The translations under genes were made by a program, and so were the position numbers. 64,000 nucleotides of DNA from the NCBI RefSeq assembly GCF_016862555.1, contig NZ_BONE01000002.1, forward strand, positions 169,366-233,365. Direction: 5' to 3'. How positions within the stretch are numbered: the stretch's first letter is position 1; each line of letters begins with the position of its first letter. This DNA comes from Asanoa siamensis. GTDB taxonomy: Bacteria > Actinomycetota > Actinomycetes > Mycobacteriales > Micromonosporaceae. The notes beneath the pieces were generated by a model, which did no database searches, was not told the origin of the DNA, and saw only the letters and a list, made by a program, of their open reading frames with translations. Shown piece by piece: positions 16,457-25,717 of the stretch.

Positions 16457-17500
16457 CTAGGGTACGGGGTCCGGCACAGGCGGCGGCGCCCCCTGTGGCC
16501 GGGTCGCGCGCCGGACCAGCCGGACCTGCATCCGGCGCCCGGCGCGCAGCGCTTCGAAGAGCAGGAATGCGTTGTGGGCGATCAGCCGGTGCTTGGCGCC
16601 TTCGTCGCCCGGTGGCAGGGGGTAGCCGCCCGCCGGGCGCTGCGCCCGGTGGAACGCCGCCGCCCGGCTGAAGAACTCGCGCCGCCTTGCCTGTGGCACC
16701 CGGGCGGCGTGGTTGAGCACCTGCAGCAGGTGCCAGATCGCCCGGGCGAAGATCGGTGCCCGCAACTCCTCGGCCTCGGCCCCGCGGTCCGCGAGGAAGC
16801 GGAAGGTGAACTCCCACTGCTCGAAGACCTCGAAATGCCGATCGGAGACGGTACGCGTGATCGCGCCGGCCTCGCGCTGCCGATAGGCGTACGAGTAGCG
16901 GTCGAGCAGTGTGATCCGCTCCGCGGCGATCATCAGCGGGACGGAGAACGCCACGTCCTCGTACCAGCCCGGGCGGAAGACCAGGCCGAGGTCGACCAGC
17001 AACTGGCGGCGGATCACCCGGTTGCAGGCGATGTGCAGGAGCTTCATCAGCCCGGGCACCTCGGCCATCCGGAACACGTCCGGCGCCGGGCCGGCCCAGC
17101 TCACCTTGTTTTCCTTGACGCGGCCGTCGGGGAAGACCCGGGCGAACCCGGTGACCAGCAGGTCGGCGTCGGTCTGCGCGAGCCGGTCGGCCACCGCCTG
17201 GAGGGTGCCCTCGGTGAGCCAGTCGTCGCTGTCGACGAACCACACGTAGTCACCGGTCGACGCGGCCAGGCCCGCGTTGCGGGCGGCTCCCAGGCCCCGG
17301 TTGGCCGGCAGCGTCAGCACCCGCAGGCGCGCGTCGTGGGCGGCGTAGTCGGCCAGGATCGCCGCGGACCCGTCGTCGGACGCGTCGTCGACCGCGACCA
17401 CCTCGACGTCGGTGAAGCTCTGGCCGAGGATCGAGTCGAGGCATTCCGCGAGGTATTCCTCGACCCGGTAGACCGGGACGATGACACTCAGCAGAGCCAC
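16457..17500 (-). CDS. GT2 family glycosyltransferase
   Basis: A 347-residue family 2 glycosyltransferase. SVIVPVYRVEEYLAECLDSIL and FTDVEVVAVDDASDDGSAAIL form the nucleotide-binding half, NRGLGAARNAGL is the hinge, and DYVWFVDSDDWL holds the D-x-D. The C-terminal 150 residues (CNRVIRRQLL ... YEDVAFSVPLM ... YRQREAGAITRT) match enzymes of teichoic acid and capsule pathways, where CDP-glycerol or sugar transferases often follow. Cytosolic face of the membrane. The first gene of an operon with the 591-residue glycosyltransferase, from which it is separated by 4 bp. It begins with ATG next to a GTGGCT context. Confidence 0.88.
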   Translation of the reverse strand: MALLSVIVPVYRVEEYLAECLDSILGQSFTDVEVVAVDDASDDGSAAILADYAAHDARLRVLTLPANRGLGAARNAGLAASTGDYVWFVDSDDWLTEGTLQAVADRLAQTDADLLVTGFARVFPDGRVKENKVSWAGPAPDVFRMAEVPGLMKLLHIACNRVIRRQLLVDLGLVFRPGWYEDVAFSVPLMIAAERITLLDRYSYAYRQREAGAITRTVSDRHFEVFEQWEFTFRFLADRGAEAEELRAPIFARAIWHLLQVLNHAARVPQARRREFFSRAAAFHRAQRPAGGYPLPPGDEGAKHRLIAHNAFLLFEALRAGRRMQVRLVRRATRPQGAPPPVPDPVP

Positions 17501-17594
17501 CAGCCACCCCCTTGGCGCGGTTCGCCTTACGCGAAGCGCGAGTCAGTGTATGGCGATTGGCAAACCTCGCAACCCCCGTCATTCGGACAGGTTG

Positions 17595-18116
17595 CTAGAA
17601 CATGCGGGCGAACCAGCTCCAGGCGTCGACGACCCAGTCGATCTGCCGCAGGTACGCGATCCCGACGCCGGCCAGGAACACCGCCGTGACGAGGTGTGCG
17701 CCGCGCGCCGAACGCCGTACCCGGCCGAGCTGTTTCTCCAGCACGACCCGCCCGACGACGCGCGCCAGCGCGTAGAGTCCCAGCGCCACCAGCGCCGTCA
17801 GCACGAACAGCGCCACCGGGGTGCCGAGGTTGCCCCCGTCGGAGATCGCCCACAGGCCCCAGCAGACGAAGGAGAACAGCGCGCCGATCAGCATCACCCC
17901 GGCGCCTCGCCGGAACAGCCGCAGCTCCTCGGCGAACACCGGGCGGGGGATCGAGGTCGTGTCGCCAGGCCAGCCGGTGCCGGTCGGGATGTGCGGCTGC
18001 GCGGGGTCGGCGGGCCGCGCCGGACCCACCTGCGCCCGACCCCGGCGGAACGGGTTCTGCTCGCCGGGCGGCATCTCCACGGTGCGCTCGGCCCACGGAT
18101 CGCGTTGGTCGGTCAT
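17595..18116 (-). CDS. three-helix membrane protein, unknown
   Basis: A 173-residue protein with a Pro/Arg-rich cytoplasmic N-terminus (residues 1-65) and three membrane helices: GVMLIGALFSFVCWGLWAI, TPVALFVLTALVALGLYALARVVG and GAHLVTAVFLAGVGIAYLR. GGGGGAC lies just before the ATG. Relatives of this shape in actinobacteria have no known function. It faces the Eis-like gene (18195) across a 78-bp divergent promoter region. Confidence 0.7.
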   Translation of the reverse strand: MTDQRDPWAERTVEMPPGEQNPFRRGRAQVGPARPADPAQPHIPTGTGWPGDTTSIPRPVFAEELRLFRRGAGVMLIGALFSFVCWGLWAISDGGNLGTPVALFVLTALVALGLYALARVVGRVVLEKQLGRVRRSARGAHLVTAVFLAGVGIAYLRQIDWVVDAWSWFARMF

Positions 18117-18194
18117 CACGTCCCCCTTCTGACGCCAGGGTAGCGAGCCGACAAACCGGTCGACCCGGCACGGCGGATCCGGTACGCAGAAGGC

Positions 18195-19424
18195 ATGACT
18201 TCCCCCGCTGTGGAGCTGCGGCCGGCCACCGCCGACGACTTCGACCCGATCGCGACGATGCTGGGCGTCGTCTTCCACCACACGCAGGATCCCGACGCGC
18301 TGGCCGTCGAGCGGCCGCTGCACGACCCGGCGCGAGGCATCGTGGCCGTCGACGGCGAGGCGATCGTCGGCAACGCCGGCTCCTTCGACCGCGAGATGGC
18401 CGTTCCCGGGGGCGTCGTGCCGTGCGCGCACGTCACCGGCGTCGGCGTGCTGCCCACCCATCGCCGGCAGGGCATCCTGCGCCGGTTGATGGAGCGCCAG
18501 CTCCGCGACGTCGCGGCCGCCGGGCGCGAGCCGATCGCCGCGCTCTGGGCCAGCGAGACCGCGATCTACCCCCGATTCGGGTACGGCTTCGCCGGGGCGC
18601 GCGTGCAGTTCGAGGCCGATCTCACCGGCACCGGGCTGCCCGCACCGGCCCCGGGGCGGCTGCGGGCCGGCCCGCCCGCGACGCTGCGGTCCGAGCTGGC
18701 CAAGCTTTACGACGAGCTGCGGCCGCAGCGGCCGGGCTGGTCGAGCCGCGACGACAACTGGTGGAGCTACCTGCTCGCCGACCTGCCCTCCCAGCGCGAC
18801 GGGGCGACCGAGCGGCTGGCGGCGGTGCACGAGGACACCAGCGGGACGGTCGACGGCTACGCGATCTGGCGTACCCGCGGCGACTGGGAGCACGGCGGCC
18901 CCAACGGCGTCGTCCGGGTCAGCGAGGTGGTCGCGGCCAACCCCGACGCGTACCGCGCACTCTGGCGCTTCCTGTTCTCGCTCGACCTCACACGCCGCCT
19001 GACCTACGGCATGGCCACCCCCGACGAGCCGTTGCCGCACCTGGTCCCGGAGCCGCGCCGGCTGCAGTCGCAGCTCGTCGACGGGCTGTGGGTACGCGTG
19101 GTCGACGTACCGGGGGCGCTGCGGGCCCGGGCCTACCGCGCGCCGCTCGACGTGGTGGTCGAGCTGACCGACGCCATTCTGCCCGCCAACGCCGGCCGGT
19201 GGCGGGTGACGACCGACGGCCGTTCGACCACGTGCGAGCGCAGCACCGACCCGGCCGACCTGGCCTTCGACGTGCTGGAGCTGGGCGCCGTCTATCTCGG
19301 TGGCACGTCGCTTCACGCACTGGGTCGGGCCGGGCGGGTGCACGAGCTGACTCCGGAAGCGCTGGTCGCGGCCGACACCGCGTTCGGGTGGCATCAGGCG
19401 CCCGGCGGGATGGAGGTTTTCTGA
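18195..19424 (+). CDS. Eis-like GNAT N-acetyltransferase
   Basis: A 409-residue cytoplasmic acetyl-CoA-dependent N-acetyltransferase of the Eis (enhanced intracellular survival) family: two GNAT-like halves and a sterol-carrier-like C-terminal part. The acetyl-CoA loop is GVGVLPTHRRQGILRRLM (about residues 85-102), and YPRFGYG supplies the Tyr used as general acid. The chain ends in EVF, and the C-terminal Phe carboxylate is the general base in Eis enzymes. Mycobacterial Eis acetylates several amines of aminoglycosides; this protein's natural substrate is unknown. Stands alone, divergent from the three-helix protein. Confidence 0.88.
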   Translation: MTSPAVELRPATADDFDPIATMLGVVFHHTQDPDALAVERPLHDPARGIVAVDGEAIVGNAGSFDREMAVPGGVVPCAHVTGVGVLPTHRRQGILRRLMERQLRDVAAAGREPIAALWASETAIYPRFGYGFAGARVQFEADLTGTGLPAPAPGRLRAGPPATLRSELAKLYDELRPQRPGWSSRDDNWWSYLLADLPSQRDGATERLAAVHEDTSGTVDGYAIWRTRGDWEHGGPNGVVRVSEVVAANPDAYRALWRFLFSLDLTRRLTYGMATPDEPLPHLVPEPRRLQSQLVDGLWVRVVDVPGALRARAYRAPLDVVVELTDAILPANAGRWRVTTDGRSTTCERSTDPADLAFDVLELGAVYLGGTSLHALGRAGRVHELTPEALVAADTAFGWHQAPGGMEVF

Positions 19425-19473
19425 CGTACCCGCGAGGTAGGTTCTTGGCACGGCGGATCGACGGGAGGCGCGG

Positions 19474-20106
19474 ATGGGTGACAACGAACGGCGTCGCCGG
19501 CGCCTGCGCCACCCGGCCACCCGCACGGCGCCGCCGCCGTCCGATGTCGACGACGAGGGCCGCCCGACGGCGGTGACGTCCGAGGTCCACGACCCGGAGC
19601 CGCCGGCGCCGCGCCGCCCGACGCCAACGGAGACGGCGCCGGCGCCGGTGCGCGGCCAACCGCGGCCCGGCCAGCCGGGGCCGGGGCGGGTGGAGCACCC
19701 GCCGCCCGGCCCGGGCCACGTCCCGCCGGGACAGTCGGTGGCGGGCCAAGCCGGCGCGGGCCCGTCCGGGGCGGGTCATTCCGGGGCGGGCAGGCAGGGC
19801 GTGGCCCAGCCAGGACCCGGGTCCGGGCCGGACGGCGATGGCCGCCAAGGGGAGAGCAGGCGCGGGGAGAGCCGCCCGCGGCGCGGGGGCCTACCGCCGG
19901 CCGAGGACCGGGAGGCCGAGCGTGGCCTGCGCGGCCTGGTCGGTTCCGGCGCCTCGCAGGTGAGCCCGACCGCCGCCATGCGCGCCCGGGACGCCTCGCG
20001 CCCGAGCGCGGCGGAGGACGCCGAGGCCATGGAGCGCCTGGTCGTCGTCCGCCGCAACTGGGTGCCGCGCGAGGACCTACCCCGCGGGGGCGCCCGCCCC
20101 CGCTGA
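19474..20106 (+). CDS. disordered Pro/Gly-rich protein with conserved C-terminal motif
   Basis: A 210-residue hydrophilic protein. Residues 1-140 are low-complexity Pro, Gly, Ala and Arg, presumably disordered, with Gly-Ala-Gly and Pro-Gly-Pro repeats. The end is more ordered: AERGLRGLVGSGASQVSPTAAMRARDASRPS, then VVVRRNWVPREDLPR. I recall similar ends in Micromonosporaceae proteins, without function. GGGAGG precedes the ATG by a few bases, which supports translation. It follows the Eis-like gene by 49 bp and may be in its transcript. Confidence 0.7.
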   Translation: MGDNERRRRRLRHPATRTAPPPSDVDDEGRPTAVTSEVHDPEPPAPRRPTPTETAPAPVRGQPRPGQPGPGRVEHPPPGPGHVPPGQSVAGQAGAGPSGAGHSGAGRQGVAQPGPGSGPDGDGRQGESRRGESRPRRGGLPPAEDREAERGLRGLVGSGASQVSPTAAMRARDASRPSAAEDAEAMERLVVVRRNWVPREDLPRGGARPR

Positions 20107-20182
20107 GCCTCCACCGATCGGCGCGGCCGCGCGAGGGCGCCGCCGGATGCGGCCTCGGTTCGCGAGGATCCGCGCGGTCGGG

Positions 20183-20653
20183 TTACTCCGGCAGGGCCGG
20201 GAGTTCCTGCGACAGCTCGTAGTCCGCGACCTCGGCGATCCGGCGGGTGTGCCGGTCGGCACCCGAATAGGGCGTCGACAGGAACGCCTCGACCAGGGCC
20301 GTGGCCTCGTCGATCGAGTGCTGGCGGGCGCCGACGCCGGCTACGTTGGCGTCGTTGTGTTGGCGGCTGAGCTGGGCCGTGTCCTGGTTCCAGATCAGCG
20401 CCGCCCGCACCCCCTTGATCTTGTTCGCCGCGATCTGCTCGCCGTTGCCCGAACCGCCGATCACGATGCCCAGGCTGCCCTTGTCGGCGACCACCCGCGC
20501 GCCGGTGTGCAGGCAGAACGCGGGGTAGTCGTCTTCCGTGTCGTATTCGTGCGCACCGACGTCGACGACGTCGTAGCCCTGTGCCGCGAGATGGGTGACC
20601 AGGTGGGACTTGAGTTCGTAGCCGGCGTGGTCGGAGCCGAGGTAGACGCGCAT
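20183..20653 (-). CDS. rpiB: ribose-5-phosphate isomerase B
   Basis: A 156-residue RpiB/LacAB-family enzyme interconverting ribose-5-phosphate and ribulose-5-phosphate in the pentose phosphate pathway. MRVYLGSDHAGYELK holds the Asp/His phosphate-binding start; VGAHEYDTEDDYPAF and VIGGSGNGEQIAANKIKGVRAAL hold the anion hole and substrate loop, with Gly-Ser-Gly where many RpiB enzymes have Gly-Thr-Gly or Gly-Cys-Gly. NDANVAGVGARQH is the C-terminal signature. The ATG at 20653 is used because the family starts MRVYLGSDH; the open frame reaches 20701. It is followed closely (downstream on the minus strand) by nothing else and is probably transcribed with DUF1015. Confidence 0.92.
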   Translation of the reverse strand: MRVYLGSDHAGYELKSHLVTHLAAQGYDVVDVGAHEYDTEDDYPAFCLHTGARVVADKGSLGIVIGGSGNGEQIAANKIKGVRAALIWNQDTAQLSRQHNDANVAGVGARQHSIDEATALVEAFLSTPYSGADRHTRRIAEVADYELSQELPALPE

Positions 20654-20666
20654 GCCCAGCAGTCTC

Positions 20667-21857
20667 TCAGTGCGTTCCGACCTCGGCGAGCACCAGCCCA
20701 CCCCGCGCCTTCGGGGTGAACCACGTGCTCTTGCGCGGCATCTTGGCCCGAGCCAGGTTGACCGCGACGAAGTCGTCGACGGTCACCGGCGCCACCAGGA
20801 TCGCCAGCTCCGCCCGGCCGGCGTCGACCTCGCCGGTCAGCCACGACGCCGGGTAGTCGCCGCCGACGTACGTGATCCGCTTGTCGCCCGGCTCGAGCCC
20901 CAGCGCGTCGCGCAGGATGATCCGCTCGACCAGCGCGTGGTCGAGGTTGTCGACCCGGTCGACCCCGGCGTCGTGCGGGAGCGTGACGGCGTGCGCGGCG
21001 CCGGCGGCGTACACGATGACCGAAGCGGGCTCCAGCGAGTCCACCGGCGTGATCGTCGCGCCGGCGGCGCGCAACGCGTCGAGCAGCTCGGCGGGTGTGC
21101 TGGTCAGCTCGCTGACCAGGCGGTTGTAGGGCTGGATCGCGACCGACGCGGGCGTGGTGATCACGGCCAGGAACGCGGGCAGCTCGCCGAGCTGCGCGGC
21201 CAGGCTGCGGTGGTTGCCGTCGGCGACGACCAGCTCGCCGCCGCCGGCCAGCGCGGTCAGCCGGTCCTGGGTCTCGCCCGGCCCGACCGGCCAGATCGCG
21301 TGGGTGCGGCCGGCCTGGTCGAGGTCGGTCGCGGCGGGCGCGCCGGCCGCGTCGCAGGCCTCGGCGAGGGCGGCGTGCAGGTCCGCGCCGCGCCCGGTCT
21401 GCAGCAGGAGCACGGGGGAGAGCAGGTGACCGACCGCCCCGGCGAGGGCGACCCGCTCGCGTACCTTCTCGATGAAGACGTCCTCGTTGCGGATCACCAG
21501 GCCGGGCTCGTCGGCGCTGGTGGAGATCTGGTCGGTGTCGACCATGGCCCACAGGCCGTACGCCGGCTGCTCGTCGGGCGCCGTGATCCGGTAGAGCACG
21601 ACCACCCGGTCGGCCGGGGTGTAGCTGCCGTCGGCCTTGGCGTCGGCGAGGCGTCGCGCGGCCGCGGGCAGCGAGTCCAGGAACGACCGGCCGGCGGCGT
21701 CGGGCGCCTTGTGCGGCATCTCGATCGCGAGCGCGCTGCGCGGGTTGTCGGCGATGATCGCGGTGATCTCGCTGTCGTCGGCGAACTCGTCGTAGTTCTG
21801 CGCGCCGGTGCCGCCGGTGGTGATCCAGGCCCGGGCGATCGGGTGCACGATCGTCAT
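20667..21857 (-). CDS. DUF1015 family protein
   Basis: A 396-residue cytoplasmic protein of the DUF1015 family (SerK-like kinase relatives; some archaeal members are free serine kinases). HPIARAWITTGGTGAQNYDEFADDSEI is the N-terminal signature, VVLYRITAPDEQPAYG the beta core, LVVADGNHRSLAAQL the ADGNHR active-site-like motif, and ARAKMPRKSTWFTPKARGGLVLAEVG the conserved end. The ATG at 21857 has TAGCGT 7 bases upstream and so is probably leaderless. It ends 13 bp before rpiB on the same strand. Substrate unassigned. Confidence 0.88.
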   Translation of the reverse strand: MTIVHPIARAWITTGGTGAQNYDEFADDSEITAIIADNPRSALAIEMPHKAPDAAGRSFLDSLPAAARRLADAKADGSYTPADRVVVLYRITAPDEQPAYGLWAMVDTDQISTSADEPGLVIRNEDVFIEKVRERVALAGAVGHLLSPVLLLQTGRGADLHAALAEACDAAGAPAATDLDQAGRTHAIWPVGPGETQDRLTALAGGGELVVADGNHRSLAAQLGELPAFLAVITTPASVAIQPYNRLVSELTSTPAELLDALRAAGATITPVDSLEPASVIVYAAGAAHAVTLPHDAGVDRVDNLDHALVERIILRDALGLEPGDKRITYVGGDYPASWLTGEVDAGRAELAILVAPVTVDDFVAVNLARAKMPRKSTWFTPKARGGLVLAEVGTH

Positions 21858-21933
21858 GTCCGAAACGCTACCGACGGGCGTGGACGTGACCGCCGACACC
21901 CGGCCGGTGTCCCAGACGATGGCCGGGCGCCGG

Positions 21934-22185
21934 TCAGACGGTGGCCGGCACGAGCATGTCGAGCCGGTCGAGCGCGGTCGGGTCGGTGCCGCGGCGGGGT
22001 GCGACCAGCGCCGGCAGCGCCGCGACCGCGTCGACGCCGCAGGGCGCGGCACCCACCAGGATCGGCGGGGCGAGCAGGTCGACGCAGTCGTGCGGGAGCG
22101 CGGGCGCCAGCGTCTCCCAGCGACCTTCGTCGACGGACCAGTAGGCGCCGCCGAGGCTCCGGGCGACCTCTTCGGGGTCGGACAT
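21934..22185 (-). CDS. small conserved hypothetical protein
   Basis: An 83-residue acidic protein, MSDPEEVARSLGGAYWSVDEGRWETL and on, without a membrane helix or metal motif. YWSVDEGRWETLA resembles the first helix of SnoaL-like small domains, but the chain is too short and I do not claim the fold. AAGGA precedes the ATG at 22185 by eight bases, supporting translation. It lies between DUF1015 and the dsbA-like gene on the same strand. Confidence 0.55.
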   Translation of the reverse strand: MSDPEEVARSLGGAYWSVDEGRWETLAPALPHDCVDLLAPPILVGAAPCGVDAVAALPALVAPRRGTDPTALDRLDMLVPATV

Positions 22186-22202
22186 GGGGGACATCCTTCG
22201 AT

Positions 22203-22230
22203 GCGTAGGGTGCCGCGGGACACCCTACGC
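22203..22230. promoter_or_regulatory. perfect inverted repeat in a leader region
   Basis: A 10-bp perfect inverted repeat (GCGTAGGGTG / CACCCTACGC) around an 8-base centre. It lies between the stop of the dsbA-like gene and the start of the 83-residue gene on the minus strand; it could be a repressor site or a terminator without a U-tract. Confidence 0.45.
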
Positions 22231-22263
22231 AACGAATCGATCGGTGGGCCGGAAAGGGGCCGA

Positions 22264-22899
22264 TCAGTCGAAAATCGGACCCAGGTCGCGGGTCCGCTTG
22301 AGCTCGAAGAAGCCCGGCGTGCCCGCCACCAGCACCACGCCGTCCCAGAGCCGGCCGGCAGCTTCACCCTTTGGTGCGGGCGTGACCACCGGACCGAAGA
22401 TCGCGACCCGCGACCCGTCCGGGCCCGGTGCGTGGATCACCGGGGTGCCGACGTCCATGCCGACCGGCTTCATGCCGGCGTCGTGGCTGGCCCGCAGCGC
22501 CTCGTCGTACTCGGTGCTCTCGCCGGCCTCGACGAGGGCGGGATCGAGGCCGACCTCGGCCAGCGCGGCCGCGTACAACTCCGGTCCCCGCTCCTGCTTG
22601 CCGGGGTGGATCCGGGTGCCGAGCGCGGTGTAGAGGTCGCGGAGCACGGGGGTGCCGTACTTCTGCTCCGCGGCGATGCAGATGCGCACCGGTGCCCACG
22701 CCGTACGCAGGAACTTCTTGTAGCTCTCGTCGAGCATGTCGCGGCCCTCGTTGAGCACGGCGAGGCTCATCACGTGGAAGGTGATGTCCACGGGACGGAC
22801 CCGCTCGACCTCGAGCAGCCAGCGGGAGGTGATCCACGCCCAGGGGCAGGCGGGGTCGAACCACATGTCGACGGACTGACGATCAGGGTTTTCGGACAC
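22264..22899 (-). CDS. DsbA-family mycothiol-dependent nitroreductase-like protein
   Basis: A 211-residue thioredoxin-fold protein of the Rv2466c family: DMWFDPACPWAWITSRWLLEVE, then a helical insertion (LDESYKKFLRTAWAPVRICIAAEQ), then GTPVIHAPGPDGSRVAIFGPVVTPAPKG with the cis-Pro loop. Rv2466c reduces substrates with mycothiol; cytosolic. The active site here is CPWA (Cys18, Ala21), where Rv2466c has CPWC, so only the nucleophilic Cys remains and a monothiol cycle with mycothiol is implied. GTG start with AAAGGA eight bases upstream. Divergent from pepN as in mycobacteria, 169 bp apart. Confidence 0.87.
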   Translation of the reverse strand: MSENPDRQSVDMWFDPACPWAWITSRWLLEVERVRPVDITFHVMSLAVLNEGRDMLDESYKKFLRTAWAPVRICIAAEQKYGTPVLRDLYTALGTRIHPGKQERGPELYAAALAEVGLDPALVEAGESTEYDEALRASHDAGMKPVGMDVGTPVIHAPGPDGSRVAIFGPVVTPAPKGEAAGRLWDGVVLVAGTPGFFELKRTRDLGPIFD

Positions 22900-23068
22900 G
22901 GCATTTGTCCTTTGGGGGGTCGGGGTACGTACCCTGATGTTCACCCTTGCCGGACCCTTCCGCACAATGCGGGGATCGTGACGTGGGTTACCGTGGTTGG
23001 CCCTGATGGGCATGGAAGACTCGACTGATACCCCGCTGTCGACGCTGACGCGAGATGGAGAACGAACT

Positions 23069-25630
23069 GTGGCTGGCGTGCGCAACCTGACCCAGGCGGA
23101 GGCAGCCGAGCGGTCCCGACTGCTCGACGTGACCTCGTACGACATCAGCCTGGACCTGGCCTCGGCCGGGCAGGGTGACGCTCCCACCTTCCGCTCCACG
23201 ACCACGGTCGCGTTCTCCTGCACCGAGCCCGGCGCCACCACGTTCGTGGAGCTGGCGGCCGCGTCGGTGCGCTCGGCGACACTCAACGGCGCGCCGGTCG
23301 ACATCAGCGGCTGGGCGGCCGACAAGGGCCTGACGATCCCCGGCCTCGCGGCGGTCAACGAGCTGGTCGTCGACGCCGACTTCGCCTACTCGACCTCCGG
23401 CCAGGGCCTGCACCGCAGCGTCGACCCGGTCGACGGCGAGACCTACCTCTACAGCCAGTTCGAGACCGCCGACGCGCAGCGGGTCTACGCGGCCTTCGAC
23501 CAGCCCGACCTCAAGTCGGTCTACACGTGGCACGCGACGGTGCCTTCCCACTGGAAGGTCATCTCCAACATGCCGGTCGCCGAGGTCTCCGAGGCCGCGT
23601 CGGGGGAGACCAAGACCGTCCATTTCGTACGCTCGGAGCGGATGTCGACCTACATCACCGCGCTCTGCGCCGGGCCGTACCACGAGGTCCGCTACGAGCA
23701 CGACGGCATCGACCTCGGCTACTTCTGCCGCGCGAGCATGGCTCAGTATTTCGACGCCGACGACCTGAACCTGATCACGACGCAGGGCTTCGACTTCTAC
23801 CACGAGCAGTTCGGCGTGCGTTACCCGCTGCCGAAGTACGACCAGCTCTGGGTGCCCGACTTCAACGCGGGCGCGATGGAGAACTTCGGCTGCGTCACGC
23901 ACGCCGAGTCGGCCTACGTCTACCGGTCGCAGGTGACGGATTTCGAGTACGAGCAGCGCGCCAACACGATCCTGCACGAGCTGGCCCACATGTGGTTCGG
24001 CGACCTGGTCACCATGCGCTGGTGGAACGACCTGTGGCTCAACGAGTCGTTCGCCGAGTGGGCGAGCCACTGGTGCAACACCAACGCCACCCGGTTCACC
24101 GACGCGTGGACGACGTTCCTCTCCGTCCGCAAGAACTGGGGCTACCGGCAGGACCAGCTCAGCTCCACCCACCCCGTCTACTGCGAGATGCCCGACCTGG
24201 AAGCGGTCGAGGTCAACTTCGACGGCATCACGTACGCCAAGGGCGCGTCGGTCATCAAGCAGTTGGTGGCGTACGTGGGCATCGAGCCGTTCCTGGCCGG
24301 CCTGCGGGCCTACTTCGCGCGGCACGCGTGGGGCAACGCGACCTTCGACGACCTGCTCGGCGAGCTCGAGTCGGCGTCTGGCCGCGAGCTGCGCAAGTTC
24401 GCCGCCCAGTGGCTGGAGACCGCCCAGGTCAACACGCTGCGCCCCGAGGTCGTCATCGCCGCCGACGGCACCTACGAGTCGGTGGTGGTGATGCAGGAGG
24501 CGCCGGCCGACTACCCGACGCTGCGTACCCACCGGATCGGTGTCGGCCTCTATGACCTGACTGACGGGGGCACGCTGGTCCGGCGTGAGCGCCTGGAGAT
24601 CGACGTCACCGGCGAACGCACCGCGATCACGCAGCTCGTGGGCGTCCGCGCCCCCGACGTGCTGCTGCTCAACGACGACGACCTGACCTACGCCAAGCTG
24701 CGCCTCGACGAGCGCTCGATGGCGACGGTCGTGCAGCACATCGACGGTTTCGAGTCGTCGCTGGCACGCGCCCTGTGCTGGGCGGCGGCCTGGGACATGC
24801 TGCGCGACGCGGAGCTCGCGGCCCGCGACTACGTGGCGCTGGCCCTGACGGGCCTGCCGGCCGAGGCCGACATCAACCTGGTCACGGCGACGCTGCGCCA
24901 GGCGGCCGGCGCGCTGTCGTTCTACAGCGACCCGGAGTGGGCGCCGACGGGTTGGTCGCAGCTGGCCGACACGGCCCGCACGACGATGCTGGCGGCCCCG
25001 GCGGGCAGCGGCTTCCAGCTCGCCTGGGCCCGCACGTTCGCCTCGGCGGCCCGCTCCGACGAGCACCTGGCGGTGCTGCGGGGTTGGCTCTCCGGCGACA
25101 ACGTGCCCGAGGGCCTGCCGATCGACACGGAGTTCCGCTGGACGCTGCTGCGCGCCCTGGTCGCCAACGGCGCGGCCTCGGCCACGGAGATCGACGAGGA
25201 GTTGGCCCGCGACCGCACCTCGAGCGGCGAACGCGAGGCGGCGGAAACGCACGCGCTGATCCCGACGGCAGCCAACAAGGCGGCGGTGTGGCGCCAGCTG
25301 ACGGAGTCGACGGAGCTGCCGAACTGGCGCAACAGGGCGCTGCTGTCAGGCTTCCAACACCCGGCACAGGTCGAGCTGACGGCGCCGTACGCGTCGCGTT
25401 ACTTCGCCTCCGCGGCCACGGTGTGGGGGATGCGCGACAGCGAGCCGGCCCAGGAGTTCGTCGTGTATGGCTACCCGACCTACGCGATCACCGACGAGGT
25501 GGTCGCGGCGGCGGACGCGTGGCTCGGCGAAGCAGGCCACCCGGCGGCACTCCGCCGCCTGGTCGGCGAGGGCCGCGACGCGACGGAGCGGGCATTGCGC
25601 GCCCGCGCCCGCGACATCGCGTCCCTGTAG
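23069..25630 (+). CDS. pepN: aminopeptidase N (M1 zinc metallopeptidase)
   Basis: An 853-residue cytoplasmic M1 aminopeptidase that removes N-terminal residues from peptides, finishing protein turnover. GAMENFG (exopeptidase motif, residues 268-274) and HELAHMWFGDLVTMRWWNDLWLNESFAEW (zinc ligands His303, His307 and Glu326, catalytic Glu304) are complete. The C-terminal 400 residues form the ERAP1-like helical domain. GTG 23069 is chosen because GGAGA precedes it; upstream Met codons lack a site. Divergent from the DsbA-like nitroreductase. Confidence 0.93.
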   Translation: MAGVRNLTQAEAAERSRLLDVTSYDISLDLASAGQGDAPTFRSTTTVAFSCTEPGATTFVELAAASVRSATLNGAPVDISGWAADKGLTIPGLAAVNELVVDADFAYSTSGQGLHRSVDPVDGETYLYSQFETADAQRVYAAFDQPDLKSVYTWHATVPSHWKVISNMPVAEVSEAASGETKTVHFVRSERMSTYITALCAGPYHEVRYEHDGIDLGYFCRASMAQYFDADDLNLITTQGFDFYHEQFGVRYPLPKYDQLWVPDFNAGAMENFGCVTHAESAYVYRSQVTDFEYEQRANTILHELAHMWFGDLVTMRWWNDLWLNESFAEWASHWCNTNATRFTDAWTTFLSVRKNWGYRQDQLSSTHPVYCEMPDLEAVEVNFDGITYAKGASVIKQLVAYVGIEPFLAGLRAYFARHAWGNATFDDLLGELESASGRELRKFAAQWLETAQVNTLRPEVVIAADGTYESVVVMQEAPADYPTLRTHRIGVGLYDLTDGGTLVRRERLEIDVTGERTAITQLVGVRAPDVLLLNDDDLTYAKLRLDERSMATVVQHIDGFESSLARALCWAAAWDMLRDAELAARDYVALALTGLPAEADINLVTATLRQAAGALSFYSDPEWAPTGWSQLADTARTTMLAAPAGSGFQLAWARTFASAARSDEHLAVLRGWLSGDNVPEGLPIDTEFRWTLLRALVANGAASATEIDEELARDRTSSGEREAAETHALIPTAANKAAVWRQLTESTELPNWRNRALLSGFQHPAQVELTAPYASRYFASAATVWGMRDSEPAQEFVVYGYPTYAITDEVVAAADAWLGEAGHPAALRRLVGEGRDATERALRARARDIASL

Positions 25631-25641
25631 CGCGAGGATCC

Positions 25642-25713
25642 GCTCGACGGCCGAGGCGGGCAACGCGGGATGCGCCGCGGCCGCCTCGGCCACCTGGTCG
25701 CAGGCCGTCGAGC
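25642..25713. terminator. nested inverted repeats between convergent genes
   Basis: An outer perfect 10-bp pair (GCTCGACGGC 25642-25651 / GCCGTCGAGC 25704-25713) encloses an inner perfect 10-bp pair (GCCGAGGCGG 25650-25659 / CCGCCTCGGC 25681-25690). It lies between the pepN stop and the convergent gene stop at 25718, and may terminate transcription from both sides. Confidence 0.5.
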
Positions 25714-25717
25714 CGCG

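Noticed and set aside
22988..25252. 754-residue minus-strand open frame antisense to pepN
   Set aside because: Shadow of the M1 aminopeptidase gene; no motif or ribosome site.
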